A stretch of 47,084 nt of DNA, taken from the IMG/VR virus record IMGVR_UViG_3300048596_000020, positions 1 through 47,084 of that record. The stretch is one strand, 5' to 3'. The notes under the pieces are model-generated. The model ran no database searches. It worked only from the letters and a program-made list of their open reading frames with translations, and was not told the origin of the DNA. Made by a program: the position numbers and the translations under genes. How positions within the stretch are numbered: position 1 is the stretch's first letter; every line of letters begins with the position of its first letter. The stretch is from a virus. Positions 29,348 to 37,049 of this stretch are shown here, one piece after another.

Positions 29348-31909
29348 TCAATGGGTTGGTTGGGTTTGAAGTTGGGTTTGGAGTTGGTCTAGTTCAAGCC
29401 TTGCATCCCCCTTAAAGCCATTCTTGATCCAGATGGTGTGCGTGGAGTTGCGCCACTTCAACTGCTTGGGCAATTTACTGTAGCCCATCCGGGTCAGCAT
29501 GTGATTTAGTGCCATCGTCCTCGGGACTTCAAACCCATCGGTCATCGCCCGAACCTTCAAAGCGTTGGTCAGGCAACTGCTGGAAATCACGTTCCGGCTG
29601 ATCCCATGCGCCCCCTCGCTAATTATAGATTCGGCCACGGACTCGGCATCTTCCTGGCTCGACGCCATCATCTGCATCTTCTCAGGCGTCATCAGGGCGC
29701 TGCCATCCGCATCGAATCCATCCAGCGGCAACGCCAGCAGCCACGCGCGCAGTTCGCCCGCACAGTGCTTCCACGCATGGTCTACGGCATCGGTGCGCGC
29801 CTTCCAACCCGCAGCGTCCAGTCCGCAGTACGTCAACATTTCGGTCAGGCTCGACCAGGGCGTAAAGACAATGAACCAGCGACGGTCGCCCAACTCCAAT
29901 GGAATAGCGTCATTGTGGTTGGTGAAGGCAACATGGTTGGTGATGTTCCAGGTCTTGTATCCCTTGTCGCCTTTCGCATTGACGCTGATGACATCGTTCG
30001 AAATACAATCCTTCATAGCGTTGTAGATGGTGTATCGGATTTTGCCGGTCAGCATGATTTCTTCGATGAAGTTGATCGCGCTGCCAACCTTCCAGTCATC
30101 GAATTGCCCGCTGTTGGTCAGTACGGTGTTGCCGGTCACGCCGACATTGCGGTATCCCATTGCCGCACGCACTGCCGCCGCGACCAGGCTCTTGCCGTCA
30201 CCCTGCGTACCCTTGATCAGCGGCGACCATCGCACCTTCACGCCAGGCCGCTGTACGTTGTGCGCCAACCATCCCAGCAGCGCAGTGAATACGTCCTGCC
30301 TGCGACCGCACATATCCCACAACAACGCCTGCAGTGCCGCGATCCCCGCAATCCCCCGCTCCGTATAGCTCGTCGCCGTGATCGGCACGCTGTTCGCGTT
30401 GTACTTATTCGCGTAGTCGTAGCCGTCCCACGAAAACAGATTCTCTTTGTCAGGCCGATAGCCCAGGTGATGCACGGTCGCAATGTTCCAGCGAGTGAAC
30501 GCCCATTCGACCGGATCTTCCCGCGCGCCACTTTCACGCATCGGCATCAGCCGCGAATACTCCGCACGGAATGACTGATAGCTCAACTCCGAACCGTCCG
30601 CGCAGTTGTAGAAGAAATCGCCCGCCTTGACGTACACATGCTGTTGCATCCACAACGGCGGCTCCGATCCCTTGCCGCCCGCGATCACTGGCGGGAACAG
30701 CAGCGCACGCACCTTGGCAACCGGCAGTTTCGCCTTCCAGATTTCCAGCCGTTCGTTGACGCTGCGCACGATCAGTTCCTGATACGCCCCCGGCACGCCC
30801 GCGCTGCGAATGCTGGGGATGATCAGGTTGTGCATATCCTCCACCGTGCCGCACGCACTCACGGCATCCAACAACGCCTGCACCTGTGCCTTCTGCTCGG
30901 CAGTGATCAACTCGCCCCCAACGCTCTGCACCGTCACAGGCGCACCGCTGCCGTACATTTCAGTCTGCACCGCGATACTGCGCTGCGGTTCCTGGTAGAC
31001 CTGGCTGCAGCCCGCGCACGCATTCGCAATGGTCAACTCGCGCAGGTAGGTGCGATGTTCGTTCCATTTCTCCCGCGCCAGTCCGCTTTTGCGCATCAGC
31101 CGTTCGATCCGCTCTTCATCGCAGCCGGTCCAGAACGCCAGGTGCGAAGCGAGCGCCATATCATGCTCGCTGCTCAACTCCACTTCACCGCGCCACAACT
31201 GGCCGAAGGTAGCCTTGCCTCCGAACACGCTGGCCGCACCCGCACGCGCAGCGAGCGCCTTTGCAATCAGCGCATCATCATCGGCAGGGCCACGCCACTC
31301 GGCGCGCGGACCATCGCCACGCTCGCCAGCCACACGCGGCGGGAAATACTTTCCGATCAGCGTGGCCACCATCGCATCATGGCAACTGTCCGCATTGCCC
31401 TGCGCGATCCCATCCAGGCCGAACGCAATGCCGCGCCCCTCGGTGTAGAACTCCATGTGCAGCTTGTGGATGTCGCGGCTACGATGTTCGCCAATAGGCG
31501 CAGCAGTTTTGCCGATGATATGGATACCGCGCTTGCTGCTGCTCCACTCCATCAGCGCACCGGGGAAGCACGCCGCCATCCCTGCAGCGAACTCAGACAG
31601 CACGCCATCAACAGCACAACCGTCGATGTCGAAGAACCAGTAGCCGCAATCGGCGGTCATCCAGAAGCCCAGCGCATAACGCAGCGCACCTTGGCTCGAC
31701 GCAGCGCGAACATCCAGCAATGCCGCCACGCTCACGGCATCGTCGTAGCGCATCCAGTTCTTCGAATCGCCAGCGTCCAGCTTGAACACGCTGCCGTCAT
31801 TCGCGCACGGAGTTTTCTTGTACTTCGCTTCAACGCCATCCCATTCCAGCCGCCACACGAACCACTGCGGAATGTTCTTCATCCCGCCCAACGCATCATG
31901 CAAACTCAT
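29348..31909 (-). CDS. Primase with C-terminal SF3 (D5-type) helicase
   Basis: 853 aa from ATG 31909, overlapping the methyltransferase-like stop (ATGA). The N-terminal half looks like a primase-polymerase/D5 N-terminal region: IPQWFVWRLEW opening, YWFFDIDG with catalytic Asp-x-Asp (about residue 90), SSSKRGIHIIGK, and EFYTEGRGIAFGLDG. The C-terminal superfamily 3 ATPase: Walker A GTQGDGKS (about 570), Walker B AINFIEEI, sensor VAFTNHNDAIPLELGDRRWF. It would unwind and prime phage DNA. It ends beside the origin candidate. Confidence 0.9.
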   Translation of the reverse strand: MSLHDALGGMKNIPQWFVWRLEWDGVEAKYKKTPCANDGSVFKLDAGDSKNWMRYDDAVSVAALLDVRAASSQGALRYALGFWMTADCGYWFFDIDGCAVDGVLSEFAAGMAACFPGALMEWSSSKRGIHIIGKTAAPIGEHRSRDIHKLHMEFYTEGRGIAFGLDGIAQGNADSCHDAMVATLIGKYFPPRVAGERGDGPRAEWRGPADDDALIAKALAARAGAASVFGGKATFGQLWRGEVELSSEHDMALASHLAFWTGCDEERIERLMRKSGLAREKWNEHRTYLRELTIANACAGCSQVYQEPQRSIAVQTEMYGSGAPVTVQSVGGELITAEQKAQVQALLDAVSACGTVEDMHNLIIPSIRSAGVPGAYQELIVRSVNERLEIWKAKLPVAKVRALLFPPVIAGGKGSEPPLWMQQHVYVKAGDFFYNCADGSELSYQSFRAEYSRLMPMRESGAREDPVEWAFTRWNIATVHHLGYRPDKENLFSWDGYDYANKYNANSVPITATSYTERGIAGIAALQALLWDMCGRRQDVFTALLGWLAHNVQRPGVKVRWSPLIKGTQGDGKSLVAAAVRAAMGYRNVGVTGNTVLTNSGQFDDWKVGSAINFIEEIMLTGKIRYTIYNAMKDCISNDVISVNAKGDKGYKTWNITNHVAFTNHNDAIPLELGDRRWFIVFTPWSSLTEMLTYCGLDAAGWKARTDAVDHAWKHCAGELRAWLLALPLDGFDADGSALMTPEKMQMMASSQEDAESVAESIISEGAHGISRNVISSSCLTNALKVRAMTDGFEVPRTMALNHMLTRMGYSKLPKQLKWRNSTHTIWIKNGFKGDARLELDQLQTQLQTQPTH

Positions 31910-32541
31910 GCTGCCATCCCCCATTGTTCGGCATAGGCATCGGAGTGCCCTTGCAATGTTTCGCTGCGCTTCTGCCAGCGGTCAGCACCTGGAGGCATGC
32001 GATGCACGCGGCTCCATACTTTATGCTCTTGCGTGCCCACTGCAGGCGGCACAAGAATCTTCGTCGGCTGCAGCAGCGGCACGCCGCGAATCCACAGGCA
32101 GGTAGCCTTGAACTCGGGATGCCCGAACTGCCACGGCTGGATGATCTGCGATGGACCGCAACCGATGATTGCCTGCGCGTGACCGTGCATGATCGGATTC
32201 TCCGCGACCACGCGCGGAATATCGGCGTTCAACATTTCCTTGAAGAACTCCGCCGCCTCGCGCATCTTCTGCCATCGCGGCAGGTACGGGCCATTCTCTT
32301 TGCGACCGTCGATATACAGGTGCTTCACGCCGCTGTTGCACAGGAACGTACAGGTCGGATGCACGATGAACAAATCGAAGTAGCCGCGCATGCAATGCAG
32401 AACATGGCGAATGTCCTGCTGGAAATGCCACGGGCTGTTGTCGGCGCTGGGCAGCAAATCGCAACTCCATGCTTCATGCCCGCGTCGGCGGAACGCTTCG
32501 CGCGTCTTGCCGCTGCTCTCGCACCCGATCAGAACTCTCAT
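31906..32541 (-). CDS. DNA cytosine C5-methyltransferase-like protein
   Basis: 211 aa from ATG 32541 (ATGA overlap). Rossmann-type opening MRVLIGCESSGKTREAFRRR, then GHEAWSCDLLPS, FIVHPTCTFLCNSG (in the place of the PC motif with catalytic Cys) and VVAENPIMHGHA (ENP, in the place of ENV), ending in WQFGHPEFKATCLWIRGVP. This family is common in phages and usually labelled cytosine methyltransferase. It is shorter than true C5 enzymes and has no obvious target-recognition domain, so activity is uncertain. No restriction enzyme partner is present. Confidence 0.75.
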   Translation of the reverse strand: MRVLIGCESSGKTREAFRRRGHEAWSCDLLPSADNSPWHFQQDIRHVLHCMRGYFDLFIVHPTCTFLCNSGVKHLYIDGRKENGPYLPRWQKMREAAEFFKEMLNADIPRVVAENPIMHGHAQAIIGCGPSQIIQPWQFGHPEFKATCLWIRGVPLLQPTKILVPPAVGTQEHKVWSRVHRMPPGADRWQKRSETLQGHSDAYAEQWGMAA

Positions 32542-32915
32542 TCCGCCCACCCGCCACGCCACGATGACAACGTGCGGCAATTCACCTTGCGCCCATCGGG
32601 CACGCGAAACTCGCCGTCGCACCACATAAGCGGCAGAATCAACTCGCCAAAGCGAACATCGTAGTAGCCGCGCATCAGCGGCCTGGTGTACGGGAACTGC
32701 CACGGTGACAAGCGCGATGCGCAGGGACCGCACACGGAACGCAGCACTTCGAAGGTGCGCGTACAGATGGTGTCGATGGTCTTGTATGCAGGCGTCATCA
32801 CCGGACTGATCACGGTGCCGTCCGCGTGGTGTACCGCGCCGCATTTACTGCAGCGCACTGTCTCAGCAACGGGGGTAGTAAGCGATGCGCTACAGCGAGC
32901 GCAGAAGAGTGACAT
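32538..32915 (-). CDS. Zinc-ribbon protein (125 aa)
   Basis: N-terminal zinc ribbon C5-x2-C8 ... C22-x2-C25, followed by a Cys-rich middle (CGPCASRL) and a beta-rich C-terminus (RFGELILPLMWCDGEFRVP). First gene after the terminator at 32937-32960, and coupled to the methyltransferase-like gene. Probably a nucleic-acid or protein adaptor; no family recognised. Confidence 0.7.
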   Translation of the reverse strand: MSLFCARCSASLTTPVAETVRCSKCGAVHHADGTVISPVMTPAYKTIDTICTRTFEVLRSVCGPCASRLSPWQFPYTRPLMRGYYDVRFGELILPLMWCDGEFRVPDGRKVNCRTLSSWRGGWAE

Positions 32916-32936
32916 AAGTTTTTCCTTCCCAGGAGT

Positions 32937-32960
32937 AAAAACCCCCGCACTAGGCGGGGG
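32937..32960 (-). terminator. Intrinsic terminator upstream of the zinc-ribbon gene
   Basis: CCCCCGC/GCGGGGG 7-bp stem with 5-nt loop (32942-32960), followed leftward by TTTTT. An outer CCAGG/CCTGG pairing (about 32930 and 32985) may extend it. It ends the transcript of the small genes 35301-32979 and lies about 20 bp before the next gene start. Confidence 0.88.
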
Positions 32961-32978
32961 CCGGATTCACTTGGAACC

Positions 32979-33317
32979 CTACGCCTGGGAGGGCGAGGGA
33001 ACGATAGCGCAGCGGTACATGCTATGCAAGTAGGCCGTGACGCGCGCTATCTCTGCAGCAGTGCATGGGCCTTGCGACACCGGCCACATGCCTTCCTTGT
33101 AGCGTTCGACCAACTGGATCAGGCAGTTCAGCAGTTGCAATTCCGGGCAACTGTCACCGGGATGCACGCCGATAGTGGGCGGCTGCGGGATTGCGCTACC
33201 TGCACGCTCGTACAACACGCCATCAACAGTGATATGCGTTGCTTCCCGCACGCTGAAATCACAATCAACGCGAAGCGCAGGCGCATGGCTCGCACCAAAT
33301 CCAAATACGATGTTCAT
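32979..33317 (-). CDS. Hypothetical protein (112 aa)
   Basis: ATG 33317 overlaps the DUF551 gene stop. It has a beta-rich N-terminal half (MNIVFGFGASHAPALRVDCD..., HITVDGVLYERAGS), then a helical C-terminal half (ELQLLNCLIQLVERYKEG). Pattern ThxxTVDGVxY with a helical ending is common in small phage proteins of unknown role. Confidence 0.65.
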   Translation of the reverse strand: MNIVFGFGASHAPALRVDCDFSVREATHITVDGVLYERAGSAIPQPPTIGVHPGDSCPELQLLNCLIQLVERYKEGMWPVSQGPCTAAEIARVTAYLHSMYRCAIVPSPSQA

Positions 33318-33544
33318 TTCGGAATCCTCAACCAGTGAATGATCGGTGTGTAGACGAAGTAGCCAGAAGTACCTTGCCACTCGCAGCCATCAGACCGCAT
33401 GGCAATTCGCCGTGCCAGATGCACATTGCCCAATTGGGTGCGCACCAGCACCAGTTCATCAAGCGGCGGCAGGAAGCCCGCGCAACTGATCCACACGCCC
33501 GACGCAATCGTGAAATGCACGCCCTCAACATGACCCTGGCTCAT
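33314..33544 (-). CDS. DUF551-type protein (76 aa)
   Basis: SGVWISCAGFLPPLDELVLV near the N-terminus and TPIIHWLRIPK at the end: the W-I-S...LP...V-L-V and H-W-x-x-x-P landmarks of DUF551. These small proteins are common in phages of enteric and related bacteria; function unknown. One of three such genes here. Confidence 0.75.
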   Translation of the reverse strand: MSQGHVEGVHFTIASGVWISCAGFLPPLDELVLVRTQLGNVHLARRIAMRSDGCEWQGTSGYFVYTPIIHWLRIPK

Positions 33545-33702
33545 GCCTTCAATTCCTTTTCCAGTTTGGCAATCTCGCGCAGCATCGCGCGCAGCTTTTG
33601 TTTCTGCCTGCGCTCCGCTGCCTTGCCTGCGGGCGACTCGCGCAAGTATTCCGCATGCGCAGCCTTCGCGCGTTCCAGCAGTTGCACGATAGGTTCTTTC
33701 AT
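33541..33702 (-). CDS. Small coiled-coil protein, 53 aa
   Basis: ATG 33702 to TGA 33541-33543, ATGA overlaps at both ends. MKEPIVQLLERAKAAHAEYL..., almost entirely charged helix with Lys, Arg and Glu heptads (KLRAMLREIAKLEKELKA). Possibly a dimerising regulator; no family recognised. Confidence 0.65.
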   Translation of the reverse strand: MKEPIVQLLERAKAAHAEYLRESPAGKAAERRQKQKLRAMLREIAKLEKELKA

Positions 33703-33869
33703 ACCTTCATTCCTTCTGCGCGCAGACGATCACGCTGCCAGAACCAAACGATGTCAGCAACGCGACTGGCGACGGTCAGCACTTGGCGACCGTGTACGAT
33801 CCCGTCCATGATTTCCCACGCGCAACGCGCGAGCATGGCATCGTAACTTTCCAACTTCGGCTTGTTCAT
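33699..33869 (-). CDS. Small protein, 56 aa
   Basis: ATG 33869 to TGA 33699-33701, overlapping both neighbours. MNKPKLESYDAMLARCAWEI... with a Trp-rich end (ADIVWFWQRDRLR). No membrane segment. No family recognised. Confidence 0.6.
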   Translation of the reverse strand: MNKPKLESYDAMLARCAWEIMDGIVHGRQVLTVASRVADIVWFWQRDRLRAEGMKV

Positions 33870-34081
33870 GGCAGCACCGGCAGTGGCAACGGCAGCGGCG
33901 GCAACGGCAGCGGCAATGGGAGTGGCATCACTACACGATCAGCACGCGCCTCGACTTCACTCAGCGGAATGTAACCGCCGCCGCGTTCCTTGGTCAGTTG
34001 CTGCAATGCGCGCACGAACTCGGGGCGGAAGTGGACGCGCTGCGCAACGCGCATGCCTAGACGCGTATGCCAGCCGATCAT
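33866..34081 (-). CDS. Small protein with Pro-Leu repeat tail (71 aa)
   Basis: Opening MIGWHTRLGMRVAQRVHFRP with a basic helix, then a C-terminal PLPLPLPLPPLPLPLP tail (residues about 52-69). The DNA of the tail is a run of GGCAGC/GGCAAC hexamers on the plus strand. The TetR-like protein 1.5 kb away has a similar PLPLP ending. Function unknown. Confidence 0.6.
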   Translation of the reverse strand: MIGWHTRLGMRVAQRVHFRPEFVRALQQLTKERGGGYIPLSEVEARADRVVMPLPLPLPLPPLPLPLPVLP

Positions 34082-34332
34082 GGCTTCACCGGCATGTAGT
34101 GCTTGGCCAGGCGGCGCAGGGTCTGCTCGCGCACCATCATCGCGCGGATGTCGGCCAGGTGCGTGCGAGTGAAATCAATGGCCATCTGCGCTTCCTGCAT
34201 GCGTATCTTTTCGATGCGCCGTTGCAAGTTGCCGCGCGTGACTTCATCGTGCGTGTGCGGCAGTTGCGCTTCCAGGTTGCACTTCGTATCGCGCACGGCG
34301 CGCAGCGAATTGATGTCGCGTTCAAGGCTCAC
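34078..34332 (-). CDS. Hypothetical coiled-coil protein (84 aa)
   Basis: GTG 34332 in a GTGA overlap (residues SLERDINSLRAVRDTKCNLE), which excludes the longer upstream frame. Charged helical protein rich in Arg, Gln and Glu. No family recognised. Confidence 0.62.
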   Translation of the reverse strand: MSLERDINSLRAVRDTKCNLEAQLPHTHDEVTRGNLQRRIEKIRMQEAQMAIDFTRTHLADIRAMMVREQTLRRLAKHYMPVKP

Positions 34333-34556
34333 AGTGGCACGCTCCCAAGCGCGAATTCCAGCGCATACGCCCAATAGCGCGCATCGTTCTGCTGGCCGGT
34401 CGTTGCGTTGATGCGTGACAGCGCAGGCGCTACTACGCATCGCTCGCACTCGGCAGCGAAGCAACCCGTGCCGCGAAAGTTCTTATACAACTCGGCGGCG
34501 AGTGCGATTTCCGCGACGGTGAACAGTTCACCGATGCTGATGGTCTTGTTGCTCAT
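34329..34556 (-). CDS. Hypothetical protein (75 aa)
   Basis: MSNKTISIGELFTVAEIALA..., a helical N-terminus, then CFAAECERCVVAPAL with three Cys that could hold a metal. ATGA overlap with the upstream gene. No family recognised. Confidence 0.65.
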   Translation of the reverse strand: MSNKTISIGELFTVAEIALAAELYKNFRGTGCFAAECERCVVAPALSRINATTGQQNDARYWAYALEFALGSVPL

Positions 34557-34834
34557 GCGTCCACTCCCATCAGCGCATCGACATCAGCGCACGCCTTGTT
34601 GTAGCGCGCTTCAAGCTGCTGGTGTTCTTCGCAGGCTTCGCACCAGTCCTGTTTCCAACCGGCGAACTCCCACCACTGCGTATGCGGGTCGGTGTTGGCA
34701 ACGAGCGCACCGTAGTAGCGCGCACGCTGGCACTGCTCTTCAACGGCTGCGGCCAAGTCCGACGCGCGCGTGATCGCCGCCTTCAAGACATCCTTGCGCT
34801 TGGGACGCACCAGCGCCATCAGTCGGCGGATCAC
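34553..34834 (-). CDS. Hypothetical protein (93 aa)
   Basis: GTG 34834 overlaps the DUF1508 stop (GTGA); ATG 34819 is an alternative. Helical, with QWWEFAGWKQDWCEACEEHQ containing a Trp cluster and two Cys. The open frame continues upstream, but that part shadows the neighbour. No family recognised. Confidence 0.62.
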   Translation of the reverse strand: MIRRLMALVRPKRKDVLKAAITRASDLAAAVEEQCQRARYYGALVANTDPHTQWWEFAGWKQDWCEACEEHQQLEARYNKACADVDALMGVDA

Positions 34835-35019
34835 GACCGCACCTGGATCGGGCCGCTGCGATGCGCACGCTTGATAGAGTTGATGGTGTCGAAGCAATCC
34901 TGCCGGTTGCTCTGCAGTTCGCCCGCCATGATCACCTTGCCGTTCGTTGCACTGATCAGCGCGATGTACCAGCGCTGGCGCTTGAACGGGTTGATGCTCT
35001 TGCGTACTTCGTAATACAT
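34831..35019 (-). CDS. DUF1508/YegP-like protein (62 aa)
   Basis: QRWYIALISATNGKVIMAGE followed by LQSNRQDCFDTINSIKR fits the small YegP/DUF1508 fold (W-Y-F-x-L-x-A-x-N-G-x-V-I pattern, then a helix). Function of the family is unknown. GGGAG precedes ATG 35019. Confidence 0.7.
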   Translation of the reverse strand: MYYEVRKSINPFKRQRWYIALISATNGKVIMAGELQSNRQDCFDTINSIKRAHRSGPIQVRS

Positions 35020-35043
35020 GGTCTACTCCCTCGGTTGGTGTTG

Positions 35044-35301
35044 TTACTTGCCGCCCGGCATGTGATACGCCTCGGCAGCAGCGTGGAAACCGTTGTCGCG
35101 GTAGAACTGCATCCACCATTGATCGTTCGCACCGGCTTTGTAGCCATTGGCGTAATCGAAGTTGGCGAACACGTTGCTGCAGTTGTTGGCAGCGTCAACC
35201 GGATTGAAGTTGCTGTAGTCGCGCGGCATCGCCTTGGCTTGGCCTGCGCGGTATCCGTCCCGGTACTGCGTCGAAACTCTTTCCAGCGTTGCGTTGTTCA
35301 C
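35044..35301 (-). CDS. Hypothetical protein (85 aa), first gene of a leftward transcript
   Basis: GTG 35301 has AGGAG 7 nt upstream; the longer frame to 35367 would run through the promoter-like motif. Asn/Tyr/Ala-rich: YRDGYRAGQAKAMPRD, NGYKAGANDQWWMQFYRDNG, two related Y-x-x-G-Y/K-A-G segments suggesting an internal duplication. No family recognised. Confidence 0.7.
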   Translation of the reverse strand: MNNATLERVSTQYRDGYRAGQAKAMPRDYSNFNPVDAANNCSNVFANFDYANGYKAGANDQWWMQFYRDNGFHAAAEAYHMPGGK

Positions 35302-35343
35302 GGTTGGCTCCTGGTTGGTGCTGACAGATTTACACGAAAACCA

Positions 35344-35356
35344 AATAGTGTCAACT
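35344..35356 (-). repeat. 13-bp motif AGTTGACACTATT, copy 3, possible promoter
   Basis: Exact copy just after the terminator at 35362-35392 and 43 bp before a gene start. TTGACA is followed after 16 bp by TAAATC, a weak -10 at the same spacing as the 24653 promoter. It may start the 35301-32979 transcript. Confidence 0.6.
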
Positions 35357-35361
35357 CCCCC

Positions 35362-35392
35362 AAACAAAACCCCCGGCTGACCGCTCCGGGGG
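35362..35392 (-). terminator. Intrinsic terminator after the TetR-like gene
   Basis: CCCCCGG/CCGGGGG 7-bp stem with a 9-nt loop (35370-35392), then TTTTGTTT on the leftward strand. Between it and the gene stop at 35471 nothing further is seen. Confidence 0.85.
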
Positions 35393-35470
35393 CTTGCTAC
35401 CCTGCAATTTCTGCCAACCTACTACGCGGCGCGGACCAGGCGCAGCGTACCTAGGCAGGGACTAGGCGAG

Positions 35471-36055
35471 TTATTCCACCGGGGGAAGCGGAAGCGCGAG
35501 CGGCGCAAGCTGCGGAGCCGGGGCGGTCTGACCCTGCGGCAGCGGCAGCGGCTTCAACTTGTTGCTCGGCGCGGCGGGCACTGCCTTGTTGCTGGACGGT
35601 GCGGGCTTCTGCGAAGGCACGGTCGGCGCGGATGCACGTTTGGCAACCGCACTCGCCGTGCTGCCAGCGGGCTTTTTTGTTGACACCGCCTGGGAGGTTT
35701 TTTTCGCCGGGGCCGAAACGGATTTCTTGACGATGGCCTTTACCTCTTTTGCCGAACGCTTGCGCGTGTCGCGTGCATCGCGTGGGCCGTGCGCACGCAG
35801 CTTGATGCCGATGGCGTCGATCTTTGCCGGATGCGGCTCGGCCAAGCCCAGCTTCTTCGCGTGCGCCTTCATACGCTTCTGCAGCGATGCGCGATCACCG
35901 AAGTAGTTGCTGACCAGCGCCTCGCTGACCTTGCCAGCCTGCGCCACCATGCGCCGCGTGATGTTCACCGCGCCGTTCTTCGCCACCAGCTTTGCACCGA
36001 CATCCAGAAGCTGCGCTTTGCGCTCCGGGCCGGTGGGAACTTTCTTTGCCGCCAT
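35471..36055 (-). CDS. TetR-type HTH protein with histone H1-like tail (194 aa)
   Basis: Residues about 10-62 match a TetR/AcrR N-terminal DNA-binding domain: LLDVGAKLVAKNGAVNITRR, then MVAQAGKVSEALVSNYFGDR and ASLQKRM (helix-turn-helix about 32-51, followed by the family-typical Y-F-x-x-K/R). TetR proteins normally continue into a helical ligand-binding domain. Here the rest is a low-complexity Lys/Ala/Pro/Ser tail like histone H1 or AlgP, ending with Pro-Leu motifs. Likely a regulator or nucleoid-like DNA organiser. GAGGA lies 7 nt before ATG 36055, 12 bp after the VRR-NUC stop. Confidence 0.75.
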   Translation of the reverse strand: MAAKKVPTGPERKAQLLDVGAKLVAKNGAVNITRRMVAQAGKVSEALVSNYFGDRASLQKRMKAHAKKLGLAEPHPAKIDAIGIKLRAHGPRDARDTRKRSAKEVKAIVKKSVSAPAKKTSQAVSTKKPAGSTASAVAKRASAPTVPSQKPAPSSNKAVPAAPSNKLKPLPLPQGQTAPAPQLAPLALPLPPVE

Positions 36056-36067
36056 TGTCTTGTCCTC

Positions 36068-36553
36068 TTAGAGATTGAATGAACCTGGGCCTGTGCAAAA
36101 TGCAGCGTCCCCGCCTTTGCTCAACACGAAGTTCGCCCAATTCAACTGTGCTATTTCGTGCTTGTCGCCTTTGAACTTCCAGCTTTCGTGCTTGACCTCG
36201 CGCGAAACAAATTGCCCGATCATCCTCCCGATATGCTGTGGCCCGATGACGATGGACCGAATGCCGATCAGGTCTGCCGACTTGACAACCTGGTTCTGCG
36301 CCTTGTTTTCGTTAGCCAGTCCGTAGCGAACGGGGACATTGCGCTCGTCCAGTAAAGCACCTACGTTGTTTCGTGTCAACCAAATGCCATTTGTAGCAGC
36401 GTCAATCCGTACTAGGCTTTGTTGACGCGACTCGCTGCCGTCGCCACCGCTGACAGCAATCGCGGGCGCAGCGTCCAGTCCCAGGCGTGCGTATAGGTCG
36501 CGCATCGCCTCTGCAGGGATCGCCCAACGCGCCGCCCAATCACCAAGGTTCAC
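36068..36553 (-). CDS. VRR-NUC-type nuclease
   Basis: 161 aa. C-terminal PD-(D/E)xK core of the virus-type replication-repair nuclease family: SADLIGI (Asp94), GQFVSREVK (Glu119-x-Lys121), then HEIAQLNWANFVLSKGGDAAF (Gln136) and FCTGPGSF. Such nucleases act on branched or structured DNA in phage replication modules. The N-terminal 60 residues are an extra helical part. Overlaps the upstream gene by 4 nt. Confidence 0.8.
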   Translation of the reverse strand: MNLGDWAARWAIPAEAMRDLYARLGLDAAPAIAVSGGDGSESRQQSLVRIDAATNGIWLTRNNVGALLDERNVPVRYGLANENKAQNQVVKSADLIGIRSIVIGPQHIGRMIGQFVSREVKHESWKFKGDKHEIAQLNWANFVLSKGGDAAFCTGPGSFNL

Positions 36554-36801
36554 GCGACTAGCAACTTGCGCGTGTCGATGATGCGCACTTCACCGAACAG
36601 CATTTGCGTTTTGATCGTGCCCCACAACCGATTGAACAGCACGTTGCCTGCCGGATCGCGGATGTCGGTGATGACGTAGCCCATGACATCATCGGCGGCG
36701 AAGCAACCTTCCACGCGCTTGCCGTCCAGCCAGATATTGTACTGGCCCAAGTTCTCGCGCCCGATGAAGTCAGGATCAGAACTGTCTACGGTAATTCTCA
36801 C
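36550..36801 (-). CDS. Hypothetical beta-rich protein (83 aa)
   Basis: GTG 36801 (GTGA overlap). MRITVDSSDPDFIGRENLGQ, with YNIWLDGKRVEGCFAADDVM and GYVITDIRDPAGNVLFNRLW: short strands with DG turns, resembling small phage proteins that carry a modified-base or metadata-like beta fold. No named family. Confidence 0.62.
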   Translation of the reverse strand: MRITVDSSDPDFIGRENLGQYNIWLDGKRVEGCFAADDVMGYVITDIRDPAGNVLFNRLWGTIKTQMLFGEVRIIDTRKLLVA

Positions 36802-37049
36802 AGCTTGTTCTCCCCGACGCCCAGCGCCACCATCGGATGCGCGTTGTCCACGATACTCAGAATGACCGGCGCACCTTCCTGCAGGCGCTTCAATTCATCA
36901 GGCGTAGGAAACCAGGCCGACTGAATCACGATCCTGCCCGTGTCGCCCCACTGCGCAACGCGCACATGCAATGCGTGGCATTCATCGGGATCAACGCCCT
37001 GCGGCGCACCCAGCCTGTTCGTGTGTCCTTCAATCACGCCCGCTATCAT
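36798..37049 (-). CDS. Hypothetical protein (83 aa)
   Basis: ATG 37049 has GGAG 8 nt upstream and overlaps the rhomboid stop by 20 bp. Mixed alpha/beta (GVIEGHTNRLGAPQGVDPDE, ALHVRVAQWGDTGRIVIQSA, WFPTPDELKRLQEGAPVILS). The C-terminal part resembles a small family seen in phages as unannotated proteins. Translation is coupled to the protease gene. Confidence 0.65.
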   Translation of the reverse strand: MIAGVIEGHTNRLGAPQGVDPDECHALHVRVAQWGDTGRIVIQSAWFPTPDELKRLQEGAPVILSIVDNAHPMVALGVGENKL

